Shown here in pieces: positions 23,125 to 33,835 of a DNA stretch of 64,000 bases. Source of the DNA: Linnemannia elongata (lineage: Eukaryota > Mortierellomycota > Mortierellomycetes > Mortierellales > Mortierellaceae). The position numbers and the translations under genes were made by a program. The stretch covers positions 124,001 to 188,000 of the forward strand of contig JAXBDG010000004.1 of NCBI GenBank assembly GCA_036320915.1. The letters are read 5' to 3'. The notes under the pieces were generated by a model. The model was not told the origin of the DNA, did no database searches, and was given only the letters and a program-made list of their open reading frames with translations. Positions within the stretch are counted from its first letter, which is position 1. Each line of letters starts with the position of its first letter.

Positions 23125-26100
23125 TCACTCAAGGTACTCGGCCAAACGATCGACGACATTGGACATCGAAGGCCGTTTCTTGGGATCCTTGCGCCACATC
23201 TCCTGAATCAACGCAAGCAGCGAACCAGGATACTTTCTCAACTTCTCCAATGGGGGTCTCTCCTCCTTATCCCGCACGGCCTCATACAGTTGATGCTCTG
23301 TCAGGTTATGGTAGGGGTATCCGAGCTCGGCCCATGACAGGATCTCCCAGTAGATCAGTCCACAAGCGTACACGTCCACCTTCTCTGTGTAGCTTGGGTT
23401 CGGTGTCCAGAACTCTGGCGCTATTTTCATTGATTAATGGAGAGGGAGACTGATTAGCATGTTGTCGATGGCGAAGCACACAGCGACAACTGATCAATTG
23501 GGGTTTGATCACTAATTAACATTTCCTGCTCTACTCGTCCTGATCTTTACCTTGCCAGTTGGGGGTTCCACATTGGGTGTGCAACGAAGCATTGGCTCTT
23601 GGCCTGATACGCGCCAGTCCAAAGTCGTTAATCTTGGCCCGGTCATCCGATGAGATCTGTGCAAAGAAGAGGATAGACAATAAACGAAAAGGTATGTTAG
23701 CCGTCTTTTCAAGCTCATTCGCAGTCGACCATCGTGCTCAGGAAATCAGAAAGGAACATACCAGCACGTTCATGGATTTCATATCCTGTTAGAAACACGA
23801 AACGAAAGAAAGGTGGAGAATGATTAGCATCTATTTGTCTTCATCCTGAGCTCATCTTCATTCCTGTGTGTGATCCATGGGAAAAGTTCCTTACTCTGTG
23901 AATGATGCTGGGTCGGCGAGTGTGCAAGTAAGAGCACGCAAGCGCAATATCATGCATATACATGATCTACGAACAGAGCCACAAAACAGAGAAAATCATG
24001 TTAGTTGTTCATTCACTGCCATTCTTACTCAAAGTCGAGCCACAAATCCATGCTCCATGAAATGTTTTGTACTCACCAGGCGTCCGAAAGAAGGCTTCTT
24101 GGCCTTTCGCATAAAATCATACAAATCACCATTCTCGCACAACTCTAGTAGTATCACGAAAGAGTGAGAAAAAGTAGTCAATACGTTGCGCCTAATTGAC
24201 CATCGAATACTCCCGTTTGCTAATTATTCCTGCATTCCTGAAGTAATGATTACCTGTGACGATGCAAAGGTGCTTGATGTTGGTGCACACTCCAATGAAG
24301 CGAATGATGTTCTCGTGTCGAAGTTGCCTATCAAGAGTGAAAAGAATCATCGCATGTCAGTAAGCATCTAGCGTTCATTTTCTTTCCCTCTGCTACTGCA
24401 GACAGTGTGCGATCCAATGTTTCCACGATATCCCTCTCTCCTAAGCAAAGAGGAACTTACTTCAAGACATTGATCTCATGCTTCATTTCCGTGATATCCA
24501 TCTCTGTAAAGTTCTGCACACGCAGTTCCCCAATCGCCACCGCCTCCTAAAAGTCGAAAACGTAAACAAAAAACATCCACATTAATTGCCAGTTCTGTAA
24601 GATCATACCAACCCATCTACCGCAAACAAGAAGACTTACGCCCAAGTATGTTCCAGCATAGCAATCCTTGAACCCTCCAGATCCCAACTTGCGTCCCACC
24701 ACCAGCTGCTCATAGGCAATCTCGCCTTGGAAGTTCTCGTCCAACAAGAGCGAGTTCAGGTGGATGGTATTGATGGGTCCGGCGCCCTTCTTGTTTGCTA
24801 CTGCGGCTGCTGGTTCGACGGAGCATAATGTTGGTGTTGAGGGACCAGGAATCGGCTTTGCCTTTTGCTATTTAGTTGAAGGAAAGGTGGAGGGAGCATG
24901 GCGGTTATGACGAACGACGGTGATGGACGGACGAACGAGTGGTGGTGATGAACAAGGAGCGTCAAGGGCATGATTGAGTTGCGAGTTGCGACAAAGAAGT
25001 GCCCCACGTCCACCATAATGTCGTAAAAGATTAGTATGTAACGTCATTCAAAAACAGAAAATGGAGGGAGAGCCACCAAGTGTCAATTCAGGGCAGGGTC
25101 ATATTAGAACGCAAACATAAAAAGGTTCATGAAAAAAGAGAGAAGAAAAGTATATCGCGGTTAGTGGTCATTTCTGAGAACAAAAAAAAAACGAGTGTGA
25201 GGGTACAATACAATGGATACGTTTATCTCTTTTGTCTCAAAAATAACTTACCCAATCCAAGAGTGCCTTAATCAGAGTCTTCTTGTCACCCTCGTCCGGC
25301 AGACCTGGTGTTCACAAGGCAGTCGGTCGAGTCAGGGACATGAGGGTGATTGAGTACCAGAAGGAGGTAGAACAAAGGGGAGGTGTTCAGAGATAAGAGA
25401 GAGAGAGAGAGAGAGAGGTCCCGGATCGGTCAGAGAGCAAACGGAGGAGCCGCGAGTAAATAAATACCAAGAAGGGATATACGTGAAAAAGAAGAGAAAG
25501 AAAAAGGTCAAGGTTAGTAAAACAGGAACTATTTTTCTCAAGCATGGCAAAACATATCTGTCTAAAATGTCATTTGCTATGCCCAAGTAAAGAAGACCCA
25601 AAGGCACAAACAAACAAAAGAGTTCGGGACACTGGACCCAAAGGACTGAAGACTGGAGAAGGGGGAGAGAAAAAAGGGGGGTAAAGAAGCAAAACAAAAC
25701 TCAAGGGCGATTTGGGGATAGCCCAAAGAGAGAACAAGGAAAAAACACAACAATGCATGCGGGGGTAAAGCATTGTAACACATCCCACTCCATTTGTTCC
25801 GAGCATAAAAGAGCATTGCGAGCCCTCTGTCTCTCTTCAATTGCAAAGCCTTGGCGGATGTGCGGGATGTGTGTTTTGTGTTGAGAGTGTTTTTTTTTGT
25901 TTTAAAAAGCCGAACATACGAAGGTGGGAAGAATAGAGGGAAGGAGAAAGCCGCAGGAATCCTTGGTGTCGAAGATGAGCGGGAAAAACCAAGTAAAACG
26001 ATTAAAAAAACCTCCAATGGTTTTGTTGTTGGGCGAATACAATGCGGGAGTGCGATAAGCAGAGAAGAGAGACAAGACAGTAGTATTGTTCTCCTTACAA

Positions 26101-28630
26101 ATCGAACCAATAGATGAAAAGTAGTGGCGAAGAAGGAGGAGGGAAAGTAACATGGGCATGGGGGAAAAGGGGTTGGAAGAAAAGAAAAGGACTGACCTCG
26201 TTCCTGGCACATAACCACAATGTCGGCCTTGATCTTTGCATTGAGTGTCTCCTCCGTCTCGTTCTCGAGCCGCTCGTCCACATGTCGCTCAATCGTCTGG
26301 AACCCCTTGACAACCGCCTGCAGAGGTGAGCCGGGCTGAATCTCGTTAGGGGATCCAACTCGCACCTGCTCAAACTGGACATTCACGTTGGCCATCTGAA
26401 CAGGCGACTGCTGTTGCTGTTGCTGTTGGTAATGCTGTTGCTGCTGTTGAGGATACACCTGAGGATGACGCTGCTGAGCCTGCTGAGCCTGAGGTTGCTG
26501 GATCTGATGCTGCTGAGGTTGCTGAGCCTGGTGAGGTTGGTACTGTTGCTGATGGTTCTGAGGCTGGTACTGCTGCTGCTGTTGAGGTTGAGGTTGATGA
26601 TGCAGCTGTTGCTGTTGCTGTTGCTGCAGTTGTTGCTGAGCCTGATGTTGCTGCTGGGGCTGATGTTGCTGCTGGGGTGGCGACGGGTGCAACGGTTGTG
26701 GGAATTGCTGCTGTTGCTGGAACTGAGGTTGCTGTTGTTGCTGCTGAGGGGGAGGGGATGGTTGCTGCTGCTTCTTTTGCTGAGGAGGTGAGTTTTGTTG
26801 AGCAGTCAAGTGGAACTGGTGGAGCTGCTGAGCTTGCTGAGCTTGTAGAGCCTGTAGTGCCGGAATCGCCGCTGACGGACTCTGGTGCTGATGATGCTGC
26901 TGTTGAAAATGATGGTACTGTGCCTGTTGGGCTTGGATAGGTAGTTGGACTGGTGGTTGGATCGTGGCCTGGAGGGGTGCTGCTACTGGCAGTGGTGGGA
27001 TTGGTGCTGCCACCTGTCTGACAACAGGGGCAGGGACTGGCGCAGGGATGGGCGTAGGGGCAAAGGCTGCTGCGACTGCTGCTGCTGTTCCAGTGTTGTT
27101 GTTGATGTTGTTGGCAGGAGGTGAGATACGCATTGCCTCCAGAGCAGCCTGGGCTTGTTGATGGATAACCTCATGCTGGTTGTTGTTGGTGGTGTTGTTG
27201 ACGAGGGTGTGAGCAGCAGTGGCAGTGGTGGCGGCGACGGGAGCGGGAGCAGGGATTGGCGTGGGTTGATGCACGTTGTTGCTGCCGGTATGGCCATTGA
27301 CGTTGTTGTTGTTGAAGGTGTGGGCGTTGATGTTGCGCGGCAGGGAGGTCTTGTCGCCACTTTCGTTGGAGTTGATAGAAGTCTTGTCGCCGGCATTGTT
27401 GTTATCTTCAGTAAAGACTGGAGTAGGAGCAGGGGAGGCTCGTTGTTGCTGTTGTGCGGCATCAAAAAACGCAACCTTGGGCACCTCTAACGGAGACCCC
27501 CGACCAATGGCCTCAAACGGCACCGACTTCGTGTGTTCAAAAGGGGACCCTTGATGGTACTGTTGAGACGTTTGCTGCTGCTGCTGCTGCTGCTGATGCT
27601 GTTGATGGTGTTGGGGTTGCTGGGGTTGGCGAAAAAGATAGTCCACAGGCGATCCTCTTGCATTCTCAAAAGGCGACCCCCTGTTGCCATCAACAGGAGA
27701 CCCAACGCCCCGTCCGTGCTGCTGCTGTTGAAACTGTTGTTGTTGCTGCTGCTGCTGTGGATGCTCAAAGGGACTGGCAGAACCTCTGTTGAAGATATTG
27801 TTCACCTCGACAACGGGAGACCCTCCTTTGTGTTGCTGCTGTGGTTCAAAGGGAGAACCTCGGTGGACGGCTTCGACAACGGGCGATCCTCTACCGCCAA
27901 CAGCAGACGCAGCGGCCGGGGTATGTTCAAAGGAAGCACCCCTTGCCAATTGATGCTGCTGTTGCTGTTGCTGAGGGACAACTTCCACTGCTGCTATTTG
28001 AGTTCCTGCTGCTGTTGCTCCTCCCGCCACAGGTGACGATCCCCTGAATTGATCCGAGTTGCTGTTGTTGTTGCTGTTGTTGTTGCTGTTGTTGTTACTG
28101 TTGTTGTTGCTGGTGTGAGTCTGCGCGGTATAGACGGACGTATTGGTGTTGGTCGTCGAGGCAGTGTTGGTGGTCGTCGTGGCGGTCATGCTGTTGTGTT
28201 GGTAGTGCTGAGGGGATGCCCTGCTCATATCAATGTTGTTGTTGTTGGCGACGTGTTGTTGCTGCTGCTGTTGCTGTTGTTGCAGTTGGTGGTGGTATTG
28301 CTGCTGCTGGTGAGGCGAATGCTGTTGCGGAGGAGGAGGAGGGATATACTGGTTATGCTGCTGTTGCTGCTGCAGTTGTGGATGCTGTTGCTGAGGTGAG
28401 CCTTTGATAGTTGTGGTCTCGAGGGAGGACGAGCTTCTGTTGAGTCCTTGGTTGTTGTTGTTGTTGTTGTTGTTGTTGTGTTGGTGGTTGTAGTGGTTGT
28501 TGAGGGGAGAGCCTTGGGCTTGTGGGACAGCAGCGACTGGAGGAGCAGGAGCAGGAGCGGGAGAGACGGCCTTTGCAGGGATGGGCTGGTCACCTGGAGG
28601 AGTTACTGGGACATACTCTTTCTTGAGCAT
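23125..28630 (-). CDS. Polyglutamine-tailed TKL-type kinase with WNK-like lysine placement
   Basis: Ten exons: 28630-26197, 25304-25252, 24867-24640, 24546-24461, 24327-24254, 24144-24077, 23966-23895, 23785-23762, 23656-23551 and 23420-23125, giving 1146 residues; every border is GT/AG and every phase agrees. Residues 1-780 are disordered: Gln/His runs, Asn runs, and at least ten Gly-Ser-Pro motifs (GSPFE, GSPVVE, GSPVD). Residues 790-829 form a short helical segment. The kinase domain (about 883-1146) has the glycine loop LGSGGFKDCYAG, VAIGELR where VAIK is expected, Glu929 in helix C, HRD (Asp1006), Lys1008, Asn1011, DFG (1024-1026) and APE (1049-1051). Gly911 replaces the usual lysine, and Lys896 in the glycine loop may serve instead. 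Exon 8 is a 24-base microexon encoding DMKSMNVL, and the preceding intron splits HR from D. The substrate is unknown. Confidence 0.85.
26400..28530 (-). repeat. CAG/CAA and AAC trinucleotide tracts in the kinase exon
   Basis: Many interrupted CAG/CAA (Gln) and AAC (Asn) runs, up to about ten codons each, lie within exon 1. They are read on the minus strand as polyglutamine and polyasparagine. The antisense frames on the plus strand (Leu-rich and Val-rich) are by-products of these runs. Confidence 0.85.
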
Positions 28631-29799
28631 GGTGTCTTTTTATATGTATATGTAGTGTGAAGGTGTTTCGAGGAAAAAAAGAGGAGCGGACGGTATTTGT
28701 ATCCGAGATTGATGAGGATATATGTGTTTTTATGGAGATGGGAAAAGGATAAGGAAGGATGGGATTGGGAGATAAAGAGGGGAAGAAGGGAAAAAGAGAA
28801 AGAAAGGAGAAGAAAAGAAAAAGAAAAGGAACAAGGAAGAGAATAAAAAGGAGTAGAAAAGGATTTGCAGGATGAGAGAGGGAGGGGGCAAAAAGGATAC
28901 ATTGAAGAGTAGTGACGGTGGCAAGGTACAAGCAATTGGTACCCAGCCAAGCGAGCCATTGGATCTGTCTTCCCGAATACACATTGACGACGCACGCACG
29001 CACACACAGGCACACATACAGGCACACTTTAAAAAAAACCCTCACTTGTTTGCTCGCTTGCCCAATGCAACAAGTTGTAAAATAAAACAAACAACCAATT
29101 GCCTGTGCGTTGTCCCCCTTTCCTTCTTTTTTTCTTCTTTCCTCTACCTCCCCCTCCCACTCTTCTCCACTCCCTTCGTTTTCTTTTGTGATGACAACAG
29201 AGTTGAACAGACCAAAGAAGCGGTCTTTCAAAACCTGAAAGAAATGATCCGCCTTACTGCCCACAGACACTTACACCTCTTATGAAAACAATAAAAAAAA
29301 TGGGGGAGGAAAGAGAGAGATAGCAATGAGCATCAAGACAAACAGCACAAAAACTTCATCATCAACACCACCACCACATCAACAACAAGCATCACCTACG
29401 AAGAAAGAAGGCTAGACTGCGGCTGAAATGAAAAAAGGTAGATAGAGATAGATAGATTGGCTTGGAAAGAGCGAGAACAAAATGGCCACAACAATTACCT
29501 CGAAGACCGGACGACGACATCATCAATGAAAAGAAAGGAGAGTCAAGTAAGGAAAGGAAGAAAAGGCCGACAACGAAAGGGGTATGCGGAGGTCTCTATC
29601 TCGGTGTTTATACTTATGCCAGAGCTCATTTTCGCAAAAAGGGATATAGCGAGATAGTGAGAGAGGGAGAGATAGAAAGAGGGGAGGTCGTCTACTTTCT
29701 GGCTTCCTTTTTTCTCTTGTCGTGTTTTACTTTTCAAGGCCAATTGCCTAGGCACAGAAGGAAATAGACAAGCAGGTTTCCATCTCCATCTCCTCCCTT
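28631..29799. other. Kinase upstream region
   Basis: About 300 bases upstream of the kinase ATG are GA-rich on plus (CT-rich on the coding strand), followed by AC-type runs near 28990-29030. Frames on both strands here look compositional. No gene supported. Confidence 0.5.
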
Positions 29800-30204
29800 A
29801 TGTGCTCTCCTCCCCTTCCTTTCGCCCCTTACTCATCGTTTTTCATCCAAGGTTCTATTGCCAACGAATACAAAGAGAAATTCGAGCTACCGGTAGTGCC
29901 GCATGACCATCCAAATCCAAAGGGTGCCATTGTTCATTTCGTTCCAGGGGAATGGGAAACCTTACTGTACATATTTTCCTTTGCAGCTAGCAACCCTGGA
30001 GCAAACTCCTTCCATCGGTTTGTCCGACAACTTTGTAGTCGCGCTTTGACAGAGCATTTTGACACCGCTCCACTCAGCACCTCACACAAAGGGCAATTGA
30101 TTACCCTTTGCAAAGGGTTTTTACCTACTACTCAGTATTCAGAGCGAAGTGCATACAGAATCCATCCATTCATGACCCGTCCTGTACTATTATTACTTTA
30201 TTAG
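29800..30204 (+). CDS. Doubtful ORF, hypothetical
   Basis: Frame of 134 codons from an ATG at 29800. Residues 18-110 look less compositional than surrounding frames (for example FELPVVPHDHPNPKGAIVHF) but no family was recognised, and no splice sites or promoter support it. It may be an exon of a gene not resolved here, or chance. Confidence 0.2.
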   Translation: MCSPPLPFAPYSSFFIQGSIANEYKEKFELPVVPHDHPNPKGAIVHFVPGEWETLLYIFSFAASNPGANSFHRFVRQLCSRALTEHFDTAPLSTSHKGQLITLCKGFLPTTQYSERSAYRIHPFMTRPVLLLLY

Positions 30205-30317
30205 TTGATCAGAAACAGCGCGATTATGCCCAAGGTACAAAAAGGCATTTGGTTACGAGACATGAGGGATGAGGGATGAGGGAGCACACAATGTTACGAT
30301 GCATTAATCGCCGTTAC

Positions 30318-30342
30318 AAAAAAAAAAAAAAAAAAAAAAAAA
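30318..30342. repeat. Poly(A) tract, 25 bases
   Basis: Uninterrupted run of A on the plus strand in the spacer beyond the 3' end of the thioredoxin-fusion gene. Confidence 0.9.
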
Positions 30343-30463
30343 TCGGGGGAGGAGGAAGGGTGAAAGAGGGAGTATGAGGATGCAACAACCAACATTTTCA
30401 TGCATGGTGGTAGCCCAAGGTGTTCTCAATTGGAATACACATACCTCCACTTACCGACACCAA

Positions 30464-32358
30464 TCACCCCGTCTTTATTTCTCCCCTTGACTTCTTCGAA
30501 AAAAGTGCGCGAGAGGAGTAAGTAGTACGGGCGACATTCCAGGATGAAACAACAGGAGGCGAAGGTCTTAACAATCCACGTGAGGGACAGGCGCCTTGAG
30601 CCGGTACCTTGATTTTGGTGGCGACCAATGCCATCATTGCCGTAGGTACCCAGTCCCACGGAGAACAAATCATCGCAGCATCTGCTGCCTTGATGGTATT
30701 AATGCTGTTACACTGTTTTTATTACTCCAGCTACTCTCCACCACTTTTCACCATTGTCTTTCTCTCTCATTCTCAATCTCTCCTCATTCTCCCTACACCT
30801 AACCTCCTTCCCCCACTCCCTCCCCCAAATCGATCCCCGTACTCCTTTCACTTATCGACCCACGCACAAATTGTTTGTGTCAATCGTCCGAGGCCATCAA
30901 AGTCAAAGCCCAGCTCACGAGCCCAGCCAGGGACCTCCGATCCCTGTCGGGCATTCTGCTTGGCTACCATCACAAAGACCATGATCGCCGCCACCTGGCC
31001 GATCTCTGAGTGGATCAGAATCGGACCTTGCATCGTCTCGACAAGCTGGAGGATTTCTTCAAAATCTTGGAGTCCAATTTCATCCGCCGACTGTTTTCGT
31101 TTTGTTGTTTTTTTTCGTACGTTGATGAGTTGTTGGTGGTTGACAAGGGTCCAGTAAGGTTGTTAGCAAGGAGTTATGTTGCGTTCATCCGTGTTCATGT
31201 CCAATTTTATGTCCATGAGTGTGTCCAGCAGGTGATATATAGTTAATTGAAGAGTTGAAGAGAAGAATGAGGGAGGCAAGTTTAGATGGCATCTGTTCCT
31301 TTGTTATTGAATGTGTCAACTCACATTCATTACTCAACAAACAAACAAAATGAAATGTCAACAGTCGCATAATGACCTTGATGGGGTAAGAGATAAAGTT
31401 AACGTTGGCGGCAGCCCAGATGTCCTTCTCCTTGGCGAGGTACTCTCCAGGGTTCTGCTTCGACTCCATGCCAATTACCGTCTTGAATCCGACATTGATC
31501 AATCCATCCTGGATCTGAGCCTCAGTGGGCGTAGGCGCAAATGCGAGATGGTCTGTGATCTTTGAGTACGACGTGCCGTTCCAGTGTTGGCTCATGGAGC
31601 GAACGGTTGTCGTGATCCACTCCAGAAGCTGGTCGTCGCTCTCCTCGTAGGTCGACTTCCTGGGGAGCATGGCGGCAGTGATGACGGATTGGAGGACATG
31701 GCCGCGGAAGATGGCGAAGGTGGGTGTCGCGTCAACATTGTATCTCTTGACTGATTGCTATTTGTGGAACAAGGGTAGATGTGAGAGGGATGAGGCGTTG
31801 TTGATATGATGTACTGCTCCTATTATATCACTTTGCTGCTGTGCAGAAGAGTGGACATTTGATAAAAAATTTGTATTTCTGGCGCACATGGGGCTTATAC
31901 AGCACATCTAGATAGCAACTTACGGTGAGTTCATCCACATCTACATGGACAACGGTTGCAATCTTGGATACGTTCTCAGCCATCTTCTCAATTCCCGCGG
32001 CTGCGTATGTAGAAGTGCACGAAGCAAGAAGAGAGAGAAGGAGGGTTAGGTATCCTGTAATAAAAAAGGTATGGCGCAATTCAACCCCAAATATTCAAGG
32101 TCGGATTACAGTTGCAGAAAAAAAAATATGAAACTTGGGTGGTTGTGAAGGCGAGGGAAGGGACTAACAGAGGCGCTTGCAGTTCTTGCACCACGCGGTG
32201 GTGAAGACGAGAATCAAGAGACGGTTGTGGTGCTCGAGTTGGATAGCCTCGAGTTCGTGTTCGGTGTTGGGCGAGAGGATAAAGGGCGAGGCCTTGTTGT
32301 ACTCTGCAGGAGTGGGGCGAAAGGGGATGCGGTTAGCGGGAATAGGGCAACTGGCCAT
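30464..32358 (-). CDS. Thioredoxin fused to DUF442-like pseudophosphatase
   Basis: Exons seen: 32358-32169, 32000-31924, 31757-31377, 31090-30852 and 30704-30608; the last continues in frame to a stop at 30464 or splices again (a GTACCG donor at 30607 and a strong GTAAGT near 30458), so the C-terminus is uncertain. Residues 1-125 are a thioredoxin fold with active site Trp56-Cys57-Lys-Asn-Cys60 and the cis-proline segment DATPTF (Pro101). Residues of about 155-270 resemble the DUF442/beta-lactamase-hydrolase-like phosphatase fold: ITDHLAFAPTPTEAQIQDGL, FKTVIGM, NFISYPIK, then GPILIHSEIGQVAA. The P-loop cysteine of HCx5R is replaced (His243-Ser244) and the arginine is absent, so the second domain is probably not a phosphatase. 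The exon 4 to 5 join uses a GTGAAA donor. Confidence 0.65.
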
Positions 32359-33835
32359 TTTTGTTTCTTGTTATTTGTTAAGATGGAGGGGTATACTGAA
32401 CGTGAAAGTTGAATGAAAAATTGAATGAATGAGGGAATGTGAATAACGAATGTCAATGAGAAGAAAGTGATGTTGAGCCGAGGAATGAATGAAGCCGTGA
32501 TGTGAGTGTTGGTGTGGATGAAGAAGAGTGATTCGGGTAAAGAGAAGTAGAAAGTAGGAGTAAAAAGGAAAGAGGAAAAGAAAAAATTGTCGTTGTTGAC
32601 AGAAGAATACTTCTCCAACCCGACTCGCTCTTTCTCGCTCACATACTCCCCTCTCGCGCGCCCAACTCTGTTTTCTTTCTCTTCTTCGGGAACTCACTTG
32701 TGGTTTATCCTGTCCTCTTTAGACACACACTCAACATTCAATTGGCCATCGATTCGTCTTTCTTGGTCCTCTTCTTCTCTTTATTGCTTTTAGTTTCTTC
32801 AAAGGGAGATGGTGATTTGCCTATGGTTGCACAGAAATACAACAGGAAGAGGAAAGTCCGCGCGGTTCTGATGACAGACACTCCTTGTAATTGTGCTTCC
32901 TTCCCGGCGCACATTACTTTCTTCCCGCACCTCCAAGGAAAAGAAAGGAAGAGGAGATGCGAAGAGGGGATGGAACAAAGTGAAAAGGTAGAAACCTCAA
33001 ACGCCCATCTCGCATCTGTCCTTCTGTCATACTTGCTTGCCGATCGACCCATCCGCATGGCAGCCAGCGAGACAGAAAAGAAACGAGAGAAGTATCCTTA
33101 TTTTTTTTTTATTTTTTTTTTTTTAATGGGTGACAAATCAAGAATGTTTACATGAGTTTAGCACGCCATCCCTTTTTTCTTCCGTGCGCCTCTTGGATTC
33201 TCTCCCTCTCCCTCTCCTTTGTGTACTCTCTCGCCCGACTGACAAATCAGGTTTTTGTCACTCCGATTGGGTTGGATTGCATTTTCCCTTTTGTCCACCT
33301 TTGTGTTCGCTCACACACTGTTGGGCGATGCGCCACTCTTAACAATTTCAATTTAGAATTTTGGTGGCTGACAAGGAAAACATACGCGCACTTCCCTCCT
33401 CTTCGCGTCTCGCCAGGGACTGGCATGTTCGCTCACGTTGATTCGATTGTGTCTCCGAAAAACACGATACTTTTGAAAGGAAGAGTTGCTTCTCTTTTCG
33501 TTCATTGCTTTCTCTTGTGTTCTTTTTGGCTACACGTTTATTTCAGATCCGTCAGTGAGACAGATAGAGTGGTCAGTGATGGTGCCTGGATGGGTGGGGA
33601 TCTACCTTCTGTAGATCGTCGATCCTCTTAAGGGTCAAAGAGAGAGGCGCCTTCATCCGTGAACGCTCCGACATCAATGGTGTTCGTACCATAGTAAGTC
33701 GCCATCAATTAATTATCTTTGAAAAGTTTCATAGTGGCACTTCTCCCTTTACTTTTTTATTTCATAAGAGCCATGTGTCGACTAAATTCTTGTTTGCTCA
33801 GTTATGCTCGCCAACTACGCCAAACATTCTTCATC
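32359..33835. other. Intergenic, no gene seen
   Basis: Starts with a CT-rich leader (on minus) of the thioredoxin-fusion gene. Poly(T) runs at about 33101-33123 and several frames on both strands (32700-33155, 33152-33631 plus) lack family-like content. Confidence 0.5.

Noticed and set aside
25577..26196. Extension of the kinase exon 1 frame to a 1017-residue protein
   Set aside because: After 26197 the frame becomes Phe/Leu/Ser-rich and follows a GTCAGT donor; splicing to 25304 continues into the kinase.
32700..33631. Two plus-strand frames of about 150 codons
   Set aside because: No motif, no splice support, composition follows local CT-rich DNA.
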